Shown in pieces: positions 34,245-41,610 of a stretch of DNA of 64,000 nt. The position numbers and the translations under genes were made by a program. The DNA lies in NCBI GenBank assembly GCA_030653505.1, contig JAURZK010000036.1:31418-95417 (forward strand), read 5' to 3'. The first letter of the stretch is position 1, and each line of letters opens with the position of its first letter. The notes beneath the pieces are model-generated. The model was not told the origin of the DNA, did not search any database, and saw nothing but the letters and a program-made list of their open reading frames with translations. Source of the stretch: Rubrivivax sp. Lineage in GTDB: Bacteria > Pseudomonadota > Gammaproteobacteria > Burkholderiales > Burkholderiaceae_C.

Positions 34245-34751
34245 TCAGCGCGTGGCGTCGCTGATCTCGACACGCCCGGTCTCGAGGTCGATCTCGGTCT
34301 GCAACATCAGTTCCAGCGGCACGGGCTGCGCCCAGAGCTGGCCGTGGATGCGAAAGCCGATGACGTTGTGGTGGTCCGACTGGGCCTCGTTGGACACCGC
34401 CACCACCGAGAGCGACTGCGGCAGGATGCGCGGCTCGTAGTCGAGGATGGCGTTGCGCACACGGTCCTGCAGCGCCCCGAGGTCGATGGCCGACAGGCTC
34501 TGACCCGACAGCGGCGGCAGCCCGAAGTTGACGACCGAGTGTGCGGCCAGCGGGGCGGTGTCCCACCGCTCGTGGTGGCTCGAGCTCGTGGCGTTGAACA
34601 GCCACGCCAGGTCGCGCAGCACCAGCTCGCGCAGGCGCGACCGATTGATGACGCGCGCTTCGACCGCCTCGGCACGCGAACCCGGGTCGTCGTCGGTGAG
34701 CCGGTCGAGCAGCGCCGGTTGCAGCCGGTCCTGGGCGCGCAGGTTGGCCAT
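34245..34751 (-). CDS. tssE: T6SS baseplate subunit TssE (gp25-like)
   Basis: Protein of 168 residues similar to phage T4 gp25, the baseplate piece from which sheath polymerisation starts. The gp25/lysozyme-like core includes SVVNFGLPPLSGQSLS and the essential E-P-R motif in ILDYEPRILPQS (about residue 105). The N-terminal RLTDDDP segment is typical of TssE. ATG 34751 gives the usual length. It lies between tagJ (35 bases) and tssF (32 bases) in a single minus-strand operon. Confidence 0.93.
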   Translation of the reverse strand: MANLRAQDRLQPALLDRLTDDDPGSRAEAVEARVINRSRLRELVLRDLAWLFNATSSSHHERWDTAPLAAHSVVNFGLPPLSGQSLSAIDLGALQDRVRNAILDYEPRILPQSLSVVAVSNEAQSDHHNVIGFRIHGQLWAQPVPLELMLQTEIDLETGRVEISDATR

Positions 34752-34786
34752 GCGGGCTGTGCGTGCGCTGCCGGCGTGGGGCTGCG

Positions 34787-35590
34787 TCAGCCCGCGCCGA
34801 GCACGACCTGCCGCACGTCCATCAGCGCCAGCTCGTTTGCGCTGGTGGTCAGCACACGCTGGCCCAGTCCGATCCAGCTGCCGGGTGTCGTCTCGCGCCA
34901 GTCGGTGCGACGCGCCAGTGCACAGAGGTCGCCGGTGGCGAGCTCGGTGTCGGGGTAGCGTGTCGGGATCAGGCCCACCGTCTCGCCCCCGTTGGTGAAG
35001 GTGAAGTGGGCGGGCATCCAGACACTGTCGCGCAGGTCGACGGGCTCATCGATGTCGACCTGCGCCAGTCGGTTCCAGGGCAGCCAGTAGTAGCGGCCGT
35101 TGATCACGGCCTCGATGGTGGGCCCGAGGCGGCTGTCGGCGTCGGCGATCCAGTCGAAGGCTTCGCCGTTGAGCGTGCCGGGCGTCGCGGGCGCCTCGTC
35201 CAGCGCCTGCGCACGCAGCTTGGCGCCGGCGTCGGCGTCACCGCGGCCCTCGCGCAGCAGCGCTTCGATGAGCAGGGCGATCCAGGGCTCGGGCTCGCCG
35301 AAGAGCATGGGCACCTTCTGGCCGGCGAAGACCTGCAGGCGCAGCGTCTCGCAGTGGATGGCCTCGCGGTAGGTCTGCACCATGGGCAGTGTCGACGCGT
35401 CGAGCTCGCCGGCCACCTTGAGTTGGTTCAGTGCCCGCTCCCACTGGCCCAGCACCACCATCAACTGGAAGAGGAAGACACGCAGCTTGGCGTCGTTGGG
35501 GCGGGCCCGGACCTCGTCGGTCAGGGCCTTCAGCGCGCGCAGGGCGTCGCCGTCGCGAAGCGCCTGTTCAGCCGTGGTCGGTGCAGACAT
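34787..35590 (-). CDS. tagJ: T6SS accessory protein TagJ (ImpE family)
   Basis: Cytoplasmic protein of 267 residues matching the ImpE/TagJ family. The N-terminal helical part resembles TPR repeats (LRDGDALRALKALTDEVRARP). The C-terminal ImpE domain has GEAFDWIADADSRLGPTIEA and GRYYWLPWNRL. In P. aeruginosa TagJ binds the N-terminus of TssB and influences sheath handling by ClpV; the same is inferred here. ATG 35590 is preferred because residues upstream in frame are not family-like and would run into the hcp terminator. It follows hcp by 166 bases, which contain a strong hairpin, so reading from hcp into tagJ may be reduced. Confidence 0.92.
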   Translation of the reverse strand: MSAPTTAEQALRDGDALRALKALTDEVRARPNDAKLRVFLFQLMVVLGQWERALNQLKVAGELDASTLPMVQTYREAIHCETLRLQVFAGQKVPMLFGEPEPWIALLIEALLREGRGDADAGAKLRAQALDEAPATPGTLNGEAFDWIADADSRLGPTIEAVINGRYYWLPWNRLAQVDIDEPVDLRDSVWMPAHFTFTNGGETVGLIPTRYPDTELATGDLCALARRTDWRETTPGSWIGLGQRVLTTSANELALMDVRQVVLGAG

Positions 35591-35710
35591 GTCGTGGCGC
35601 TTCCTCAGCGAAGGGCGGTCGGCGTCGGACGCTCTGGCTACGCAGGCACACGACGGGATGCAAACCCGGGGCCCCGGGCTCGGCCTGTCGGCCAGGGCAG
35701 GAATGGACAT

Positions 35711-35741
35711 GCCGGCAGCGGGCCCGGGGCCCGCTGCCGGC
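35711..35741 (-). terminator. Strong hairpin after hcp
   Basis: A perfect 15-base inverted repeat, GCCGGCAGCGGGCCC and its complement around a single base, begins 15 bases past the hcp stop on the minus strand. It lacks a following U-run. It is more likely a partial terminator or an mRNA-stabilising end that raises hcp message over the downstream tagJ-tssEFG-clpV genes. A second palindrome (CCCGGGGCCCCGGG) lies about 35 bases further on. Confidence 0.65.
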
Positions 35742-35756
35742 GCATGGCATCAAGGA

Positions 35757-36239
35757 TCAGCCCTTGACGTTCTTGGCGATGTCCCAGCCCATGCTCAAGG
35801 TGGCTTCGCCCGAACCGTCTGCCTTCTGCGGCGTGTAGTCGACGTTGACCTTGGCGAAGTTCAGCGACACGTTCTCGGTCAGGCGGTCTTCGCCGCCCGA
35901 ACCGCCCGTCGACACCGAGGTGACCAGTACTTCGGTGAACTTGATCTTCAGGTACTCCAACGGCTTCTCGCCGGCCTTGCGCACGTAGAGCGTGGCTTCC
36001 TTGAAATGCTTGCCGTTGCAGGCGGCGAGCATCAGTTCGGTGGACGACTTGTCGATGTACTTGGTGATCGACAGGTCCTGCACGTTGACCTTGCCTGAGC
36101 CGGCACCGGCACCCAGATGGGCGCTGCCCGAGTTGCTCATACCCCAGCTCCATGCCAGCACGTTGATTTCGCCCGCGTGCTTGTGGTCTACCGACTCGCC
36201 CTTGATAGTGTCGATCTTGAGGAACATGTCCACGGCCAT
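35757..36239 (-). CDS. hcp: T6SS inner tube protein Hcp (TssD)
   Basis: Protein of 160 residues that stacks as hexamer rings to form the expelled tube and binds small effectors in its lumen. Features are the N-terminal DMFLKIDTIKGES, the AWSWGMSNSGSAHLG segment and the closing DYTPQKADGSGEATLSMGWD. The length is normal and there is no C-terminal extension, so it is a structural Hcp. ATG 36239 has a strong AAGGAG ribosome binding site. A 125-base gap upstream and a strong hairpin downstream suggest hcp is expressed at a higher level than its operon neighbours. Confidence 0.97.
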   Translation of the reverse strand: MAVDMFLKIDTIKGESVDHKHAGEINVLAWSWGMSNSGSAHLGAGAGSGKVNVQDLSITKYIDKSSTELMLAACNGKHFKEATLYVRKAGEKPLEYLKIKFTEVLVTSVSTGGSGGEDRLTENVSLNFAKVNVDYTPQKADGSGEATLSMGWDIAKNVKG

Positions 36240-36364
36240 GACTATTTCTCCTTAAGTGCCCCGGATTGCGCGGGGCGAAAGACGCTGCACAAATCACCCC
36301 TGGCTCAGGGCGCCCTTCCACGCAGCCGCGGTCGGGAGTTTTCTAGGAACCCACCCCAACAAGA
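36240..36364 (-). promoter_or_regulatory. hcp leader with strong ribosome binding site
   Basis: The 125-base gap between tssC and hcp is the longest spacer in the tssABC-hcp part of the operon. On the minus strand it ends in TTAAGGAGA (36255-36247), a near-perfect Shine-Dalgarno sequence 7 bases from the hcp ATG. A separate hcp promoter is plausible, but no clear -35/-10 pair was found. Confidence 0.5.
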
Positions 36365-37855
36365 TCAGCCTGCCTTTGCCGACGGCAGTTTGGAAACGAG
36401 GCGCAGCGACACCGTCAGCCCTTCGAGCTGGTAGTGCGGGCGCAGGAAGAATTTCGAGCTGTAGTAACCGGGGTTGGCTGGGTCTTCGTCGACGACCACC
36501 TCGGCCGCAGCCAGGGGCCGGCTGGCCTTGGTCGCCTCCGACGACGTCGACGGGTTGCCATCGACGTACTGCATGATCCAGTCCTGCAGCCAGCGCTGCA
36601 CCTCCTCGCGCTCCTTGAACGAGCCGATCTTGTCGCGCACGATGCACTTCAGGTAGTGCGCGAAGCGGCAGGTGGCGAACAGGTAGGGCAGGCGCGCCGC
36701 CAGGTTGGCATTGGCGGTGGCGTCGGGGTCGTCGTACTCGGCGGGCTTGTGCAGCGACTGCGCGCCGATGAAGGCCGCGAAGTCGCTGTTCTTGCGATGC
36801 ACCAGCGGCATGAAGCCGTTCTTGGCGAGTTCGGCCTCGCGCCGGTCTTCGATGGCGATCTCGGTCGGGCACTTCATGTCGACGCCGCCGTCGTCGGTGG
36901 GGAAGGTGTGGGTGGGCAGGTTCTGCACCGCGCCACCCGACTCGATGCCCCGAATGCGTGTGCACCAGCCCGACTCCTTGAAGGCGCGGTTGATGTTCGT
37001 CGCCATCGCGTAGGCGGCGTTGGCCCAGGTGTACTTGCCGTGGTCGGCCGAGCCGGTGTCTTCCTCGAAGTTGAAGGCGTCCACCGGGTTGGTCTTGGCG
37101 CCATAGGGCATGCGCGACAGGAAACGCGGCATCGCCAGGCCGATGTACTTGCTGTCCTCGCTCTCGCGCAGCGAACGCCAGGCGGCGTACTCGGGTGTCG
37201 TGAAGATCTTGGTCAGGTCGCGCGGGTTGGCCAGTTCCTGCCAGGAATCCATCTGCATCAGCGACGGCGAGGCGCCGCTGATGAAGGGGCAGTGCGCAGC
37301 CGCGCAGACCTTGGCCATCTCGGCCAGCAGCTCGACGTCGGGCGCGCTCTGGTCGAAGTGGTAGTCGCCGACGATGGCGCCGAAGGGCTCGCCGCCGAAC
37401 TGGCTGAATTCCTCGGCGTAGACCTTCTTGAAGATCGGGCTCTGGTCCCAGCTCGTTCCCTTGTAGCGCTTCAGCGTCTTGCCCAGCTCCTGCTTGGAGA
37501 TGTTCATGACGCGGATCTTCAGTTGCTCGTCGGTCTCGGTGTTGTTCACCATGTAGTGCAGGCCGCGCCATGCGCCTTCCAGTTTCTGGAAGTCCTGGTG
37601 GTGCAGGATGACGTTGACCTGGTCGGACAGCTTCTTGTCGATGGCGGCGATCATGGCCTCGATCGAGGCCACGACGTCACTGCCGATCAGTTGCGTCTGC
37701 GCCAGCGCCTGCTGCGCCAACGTCTGCACGGCTTGCTCGACGGCGCTCTTGGCGTCGTCGGACTTGGGCTTGAATTCCTTCTGCAGCAGCGACGCCAGAT
37801 CGCTGCCTTCCATGGTCACGCTGGACAGCGCTGCAGAGGCTTGGGTTTCGGCCAT
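36365..37855 (-). CDS. tssC: T6SS sheath large subunit TssC
   Basis: Large contractile-sheath subunit of 496 residues (VipB/EvpB). Core motifs are LEGAWRGLHYMV, the VYAEEFSQFGGEPFGAIVGD region, GLAMPRFLSRMPYG and NGFMPLVHRKNSDFAA. The C-terminal sheath-core strands (YYSSKFFLRPHYQLEGLTVS) are present. ATG 37855 gives MAETQASAAL, a usual N-terminus. It forms the sheath with TssB, encoded 55 bases upstream, and surrounds the Hcp tube. The shorter TssB-TssC-like protein at 26004-27437 aligns with it but lacks this C-terminal part. Confidence 0.97.
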   Translation of the reverse strand: MAETQASAALSSVTMEGSDLASLLQKEFKPKSDDAKSAVEQAVQTLAQQALAQTQLIGSDVVASIEAMIAAIDKKLSDQVNVILHHQDFQKLEGAWRGLHYMVNNTETDEQLKIRVMNISKQELGKTLKRYKGTSWDQSPIFKKVYAEEFSQFGGEPFGAIVGDYHFDQSAPDVELLAEMAKVCAAAHCPFISGASPSLMQMDSWQELANPRDLTKIFTTPEYAAWRSLRESEDSKYIGLAMPRFLSRMPYGAKTNPVDAFNFEEDTGSADHGKYTWANAAYAMATNINRAFKESGWCTRIRGIESGGAVQNLPTHTFPTDDGGVDMKCPTEIAIEDRREAELAKNGFMPLVHRKNSDFAAFIGAQSLHKPAEYDDPDATANANLAARLPYLFATCRFAHYLKCIVRDKIGSFKEREEVQRWLQDWIMQYVDGNPSTSSEATKASRPLAAAEVVVDEDPANPGYYSSKFFLRPHYQLEGLTVSLRLVSKLPSAKAG

Positions 37856-37910
37856 TGTGGAGGACTCCGGTGGACTTATGGACAGGTGCGTTCTGAGGTC
37901 GTTCGCCGTC

Positions 37911-38408
37911 TCAGGCGTCGGTCGGCTTGGCCGAGCCGGCCAGGGCGCCGAGCAGCGCGGGGTCGGCCATGAGCTTGCCGATGAGCTCTTCCGCACCACC
38001 CTTGCCGTCCATGTAGGTGACCAGGTTCTGCAGCTGCTGCCGCGCTTCGAGCAGCTTGTTCAGCGAGTCGACCTTGCGCGCCACGGCCGCGGGCGAGAAG
38101 TCGTCCATGTTCTCGAACGTGATGTCGACACTGAGGTTGCCTTCGCCCGTCAGCGCGTTGGGCACCTGGAAGGCCACGCGTGGCTTCATCGCCTTCATGC
38201 GAGCGTCGAAGTTGTCGACGTCGACCTCGAGGAACTTGCGATCGGCCACCGGCGCCAGCGGCTCGACCGGCTTGCCCGACAGGTCGGCCAGCACGCCCAT
38301 CACGAAGGGCAGCTGCACTTTTTTCTCGGCGCCGTAGACCTCGACGTCGTATTCGATCTGCACGCGCGGGGCGCGGTTGCGGGCGATGAATTTCTGGCTG
38401 CTGCTCAT
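37911..38408 (-). CDS. tssB: T6SS sheath small subunit TssB
   Basis: Small contractile-sheath subunit of 165 residues (VipA). The N-terminal NRAPRVQIEYDVE strand, LPFVMGVLADLSG, VDNFDARMKAMKPRV and the ENMDDFSPAAVARKV helix are diagnostic. ATG 38408 gives the normal N-terminus. Its N-terminal residues normally bind TagJ and its C-terminal helix contributes to the ClpV recognition site. It follows tssA by 68 bases. Confidence 0.97.
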   Translation of the reverse strand: MSSSQKFIARNRAPRVQIEYDVEVYGAEKKVQLPFVMGVLADLSGKPVEPLAPVADRKFLEVDVDNFDARMKAMKPRVAFQVPNALTGEGNLSVDITFENMDDFSPAAVARKVDSLNKLLEARQQLQNLVTYMDGKGGAEELIGKLMADPALLGALAGSAKPTDA

Positions 38409-38476
38409 GGGGATGGCTCCTGGACGAAGATGGGACGCTGGGCGAGTGGGGGTTTTCTTCTAAGTGCGGGCGTTCG

Positions 38477-39517
38477 TCAAGGGCCGCCGTCCGGGTCCGT
38501 GACGGAATCCGGATCGACGCCGACCACGCGTGCCACGCCAGCCAGGGACTCGGGCGCCAGCGCCTTCATGAGCTGCAGGAAGTTGTGGCTGACGAGCTGC
38601 CGCGCGCGGCGCAGGAACAGTGGCGCGGGGTTGGTGGGCTCGGTACGCTCGAGGAATTCGATGACGAGGTCGATCGCGCGCATGGCTTCGTCGCGCGTGT
38701 TCACGCGACCCGACAGCCCCGGCCCCCGGCTGCCGCCCCCGGCCTGGCTGGCGTCGACACCGGTGTCACCGTCGCCCATGGCGCCGGACTCGTCGGGCAA
38801 CAGGCCGGCCACGCTCTTCACGAGGCCGAAGAGCGGCTTCAGGTCGGGCGCGTCGCTGCCGAGTTTGTCGCCGACTTTTGCCATCAGCGTGCGCAGCTGG
38901 TCCACGGCTTCGGTGCACGCCGCGCGCATTTCGGGCGCGCGCTCCAGCGCCGAGCCGAATATCTGCGCGACCTGCCCCTTGCCGTATTCGGTACGCCCGG
39001 GCAGCACCGGCGCCAGACCCAGGGCGGCCTCGATGTCACGCACCTGCAGCACGCCGACGGCGCGGTCTTCGACGACCACGGACTCACGCAAGTCCCCCAG
39101 CAAGCCGGCTGGTGCGGCCAGCACCGCGAAGGCATTGACGCGGCCGTAGGCGTCGCCGTCGTCGGGGTCGGGCATGGGATGCAGGTGGTCCCAGTGCGCG
39201 TCGACCATGCCGTTGAGCAGTTCCAGGCCCAGCGCGAGCGCGCCGAAACCGTTCAGGTGCAACTGGCTGCGCGTCCATTCGATGGCCACTCGCAGGTCGC
39301 GGCTGCGGTCGAGCAAGCCTTCGGCAATTTCGGCGGCCTTGCGCCACTCGGGCGGCTCCGCCGGCCCGAACTGCGACTCGGGCTTGCCGGCCACGGACTG
39401 CGTCAGGGCGAGAAAGTCGTTGTCGTATTCCAGGTCCGGGCCGCAAGGGGCCTCGGTGTCGTCCAGCGGTGCAAGCCAGGAGGCAGCGCGGGACTTGGCG
39501 TCTTCGAGGTCGCTCAT
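38477..39517 (-). CDS. tssA: T6SS assembly protein TssA (ImpA N-terminal domain)
   Basis: Protein of 346 residues, a short-class TssA, thought to prime tail assembly at the baseplate or cap the growing sheath. The ImpA_N domain (about residues 10-130) shows APCGPDLEYDNDF, RDLRVAIEWTRSQL and AHWDHLHPMPDPDDGDAYGR. The C-terminal helical region ends with RRARQLVSHNFLQLMKALAPE. ATG 39517 is chosen because MSDLEDAKSRAASWL leads directly into the domain. It is the first gene of the main minus-strand T6SS operon, with the divergent tpsB-type gene 286 bases away. Confidence 0.93.
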   Translation of the reverse strand: MSDLEDAKSRAASWLAPLDDTEAPCGPDLEYDNDFLALTQSVAGKPESQFGPAEPPEWRKAAEIAEGLLDRSRDLRVAIEWTRSQLHLNGFGALALGLELLNGMVDAHWDHLHPMPDPDDGDAYGRVNAFAVLAAPAGLLGDLRESVVVEDRAVGVLQVRDIEAALGLAPVLPGRTEYGKGQVAQIFGSALERAPEMRAACTEAVDQLRTLMAKVGDKLGSDAPDLKPLFGLVKSVAGLLPDESGAMGDGDTGVDASQAGGGSRGPGLSGRVNTRDEAMRAIDLVIEFLERTEPTNPAPLFLRRARQLVSHNFLQLMKALAPESLAGVARVVGVDPDSVTDPDGGP

Positions 39518-39803
39518 CGGGTGGGTTCTTATCTGGACGTGGTCAGTACAGCCAATCGGCCAGCAGCCACGTGCGCCAACGAATGTTTGCCTGAAGTGTC
39601 GCAAGAACCGCGCATCGTGAGAACCCCTAGCAAACCCATCCGGGCCCGGTCCCGGCGCGGCTCGTGCCAGCCATCCGGTGAGCCCGATCTTGCACCGGCG
39701 GCGGCGGTTTGCCTGTCCCCTGGCTGAAGGACTGGTCTCGATGGCATTGCAACAAGGCGCGTATTAGCATGGTCCGCAATGTCGAAAGGGAGCCGAGGCC
39801 GCG
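39518..39803. promoter_or_regulatory. Divergent control region between tssA and the TPS locus
   Basis: These 286 bases carry no gene and separate the first gene of the main T6SS operon from the first gene of the two-partner secretion locus, so both promoters are expected here. The stretch around 39746-39780 is locally AT-richer and includes TATTAG at 39762-39767 as a possible plus-strand -10, without a good -35. GGGAG at about 39788-39792 is a possible ribosome binding site for ATG 39804. Confidence 0.4.
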
Positions 39804-41567
39804 ATGGGCAAGTGCATGCGCCGTAAGGCGGTCCCGGCCCACCACGGGCTGCACCACGTCGCCGTCTTGCTCCTGCTGCTGGCCGGCGCAACCGTTCAAG
39901 CGCAGACCGCCCCCGTGCGCACCCCCCCGGTCGTGCCCACGCCAACCGAACTGACCCCCACCGCCATCACTCCGGGCAGCGATGCGGTGTTGCCCACGCG
40001 GCCGCCGCCGCCCCGTGAACTCGGCAAGCCCGATGACGACATCCGCCTCGACGTGGCACGCTACGTCGTCGACGACGACGCTCCGGAAGCACTGCGCGCC
40101 GCCCTGCCCCGCCTGACCGCTGCCTTCGTCGGCAGGCAACGCAGCTTCGAAGACCTCGTGAACGCGACCGCCGAGGTCACGCGCTTCCTGCAGCGCGACC
40201 TGGGCTACTACCTGGGCTACGCCTACCTGCCCGAGCAGTCGCCGGCGGCCGCGGCCGAAGGCAGCAGCATACGCATCGCCGTGCTCGAAGGCCGGCTCGA
40301 CCGCGTGGTGCTGAACTGGCGCAACGGCCTGGCCGTCGACCGCGATGTCGTCGAGGCCTACCTTTCGCGCCTGCAGCCGGGCAGCGTGCTGAAGGTGCGC
40401 GACGTCGAGCGTGTGGTCTTCCTCGTCAACGACCTGCGCGGCATGACCACCCGCTTCGAGGTACGCGCCGGCAGCCAGCCCGGCACCGCCACGCTGGTGG
40501 TCACACCCAGTCCCGAGCGCGTCTGGTCGGGCAAGGCCGAGTTCGACATCAACGGCGCCGAGGCCCTGGGCGAAAACCGCCTGGGCGGCCTGCTGCAGAT
40601 GAACAGCCCCTTCGGCCGCGGCGACGGCTTCACCGCTACCGCGCTGGCCTCGACCACGGGAGGCCTGGGCTTCGCGCTGCTGGGCTACACCACACCGCTG
40701 GGCAGCGACGGCTTCAAGGTCGGCGCCTCGCTGTCGGGCGTGCGCTACCAGCTCGACAGGGAGATGTTCCCGCTCGACCTCAACGGCACCGCCGCCACCG
40801 TCAACGCCTACGGCCTGTATCCGCTGGTGCGTTCACGCAACCTCAACCTCTTTGCGCTGGCCGCCGTCGAGCACAAGGCCTACACCGACCGCCAGGGCCT
40901 GGTCGAAGGGCGCACGCGCAAGACGGTGGACGCGGTGGCCCTGGGCAGCACCGGCGACTTCCGCGACAGCGTGCTGGGCGGCGGCGTCAACACCTTCGAC
41001 CTCAACCTCAGCAGCGGCCAGGTGAGGTACCCCGAAGGCCGCAACCCTTCGCTCGACGACGACGAGCGCTACACCAAGCTGAGCTACGGCTTCACGCGGC
41101 TGCAGGACTGGATCACGGGCCGCGCCCTCGTCTACCTGAGCCTGCGCGGCCAGTACGCCGCCAGCAACCTCGACACCACCGAACAGTTCCGCATCGGCGG
41201 CCCCGACAGCGTGCGCGCCTTCACCGCCGGTGAAGGCACGGGCGACATCGGCACGCTGGCCACCGTGGAACTGCGGCTGCTGCCGCCCGAGAGCTGGTTC
41301 GGCCGCACCGCACGCGAGATGGTGTTCAGCGTCTTCGCCGACGGCGGCTACGTGCAGTACCGCTACCGCAGGCGCATCAGCGCCGACCCCAACCTGGGCA
41401 AGAACAACGGTGTCTTCAGCGGCGTGGGTTTCGGGCTGAGCTGGGTGCGGCCGGGCGAGTATGCGCTGCGCCTGTCGGTGGCGCAGCCCACGGGCGGCGC
41501 GGCCCGCGGCGGCGAGAAGATCGACAAGCTGCGCGCCCACCTGCAGGCCACGATGTTGTTCAATTGA
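39804..41567 (+). CDS. Two-partner secretion transporter TpsB (FhaC/ShlB type)
   Basis: Outer-membrane beta-barrel of 587 residues that exports the large TpsA protein encoded next to it. A signal peptide ends near ATVQAQ (about residue 34). A Pro/Thr-rich segment, POTRA-like periplasmic domains (IRIAVLEGRLDRVVLNW, LQPGSVLKVRDVERVVFLVND) and a C-terminal barrel follow. The conserved barrel motif normally written GG-x-x-SVRG[YF] appears here as GGPDSVRAF, an alanine replacing the glycine. A second in-frame ATG at 39816 would give a tighter signal peptide. The tpsA gene begins 43 bases after its stop, so the pair is probably one transcript. Confidence 0.92.
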   Translation: MGKCMRRKAVPAHHGLHHVAVLLLLLAGATVQAQTAPVRTPPVVPTPTELTPTAITPGSDAVLPTRPPPPRELGKPDDDIRLDVARYVVDDDAPEALRAALPRLTAAFVGRQRSFEDLVNATAEVTRFLQRDLGYYLGYAYLPEQSPAAAAEGSSIRIAVLEGRLDRVVLNWRNGLAVDRDVVEAYLSRLQPGSVLKVRDVERVVFLVNDLRGMTTRFEVRAGSQPGTATLVVTPSPERVWSGKAEFDINGAEALGENRLGGLLQMNSPFGRGDGFTATALASTTGGLGFALLGYTTPLGSDGFKVGASLSGVRYQLDREMFPLDLNGTAATVNAYGLYPLVRSRNLNLFALAAVEHKAYTDRQGLVEGRTRKTVDAVALGSTGDFRDSVLGGGVNTFDLNLSSGQVRYPEGRNPSLDDDERYTKLSYGFTRLQDWITGRALVYLSLRGQYAASNLDTTEQFRIGGPDSVRAFTAGEGTGDIGTLATVELRLLPPESWFGRTAREMVFSVFADGGYVQYRYRRRISADPNLGKNNGVFSGVGFGLSWVRPGEYALRLSVAQPTGGAARGGEKIDKLRAHLQATMLFN

Positions 41568-41610
41568 GCGCAGCCGCGCCGCCACCGCATACGCAGCTAG
41601 ACCCCCCGCG

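Noticed and set aside
39739..39767. Possible sigma-70 promoter before the transporter gene (CGATGG, 17 bases, TATTAG).
   Set aside because: The -35 element is too poor to report as a promoter; only the general control region is listed.
41461..41610. Upstream in-frame extension of the adhesin by 50 codons.
   Set aside because: It overlaps the 3' end of the transporter gene, is Arg/Cys-rich, and would bury the extended signal peptide that starts at ATG 41611.
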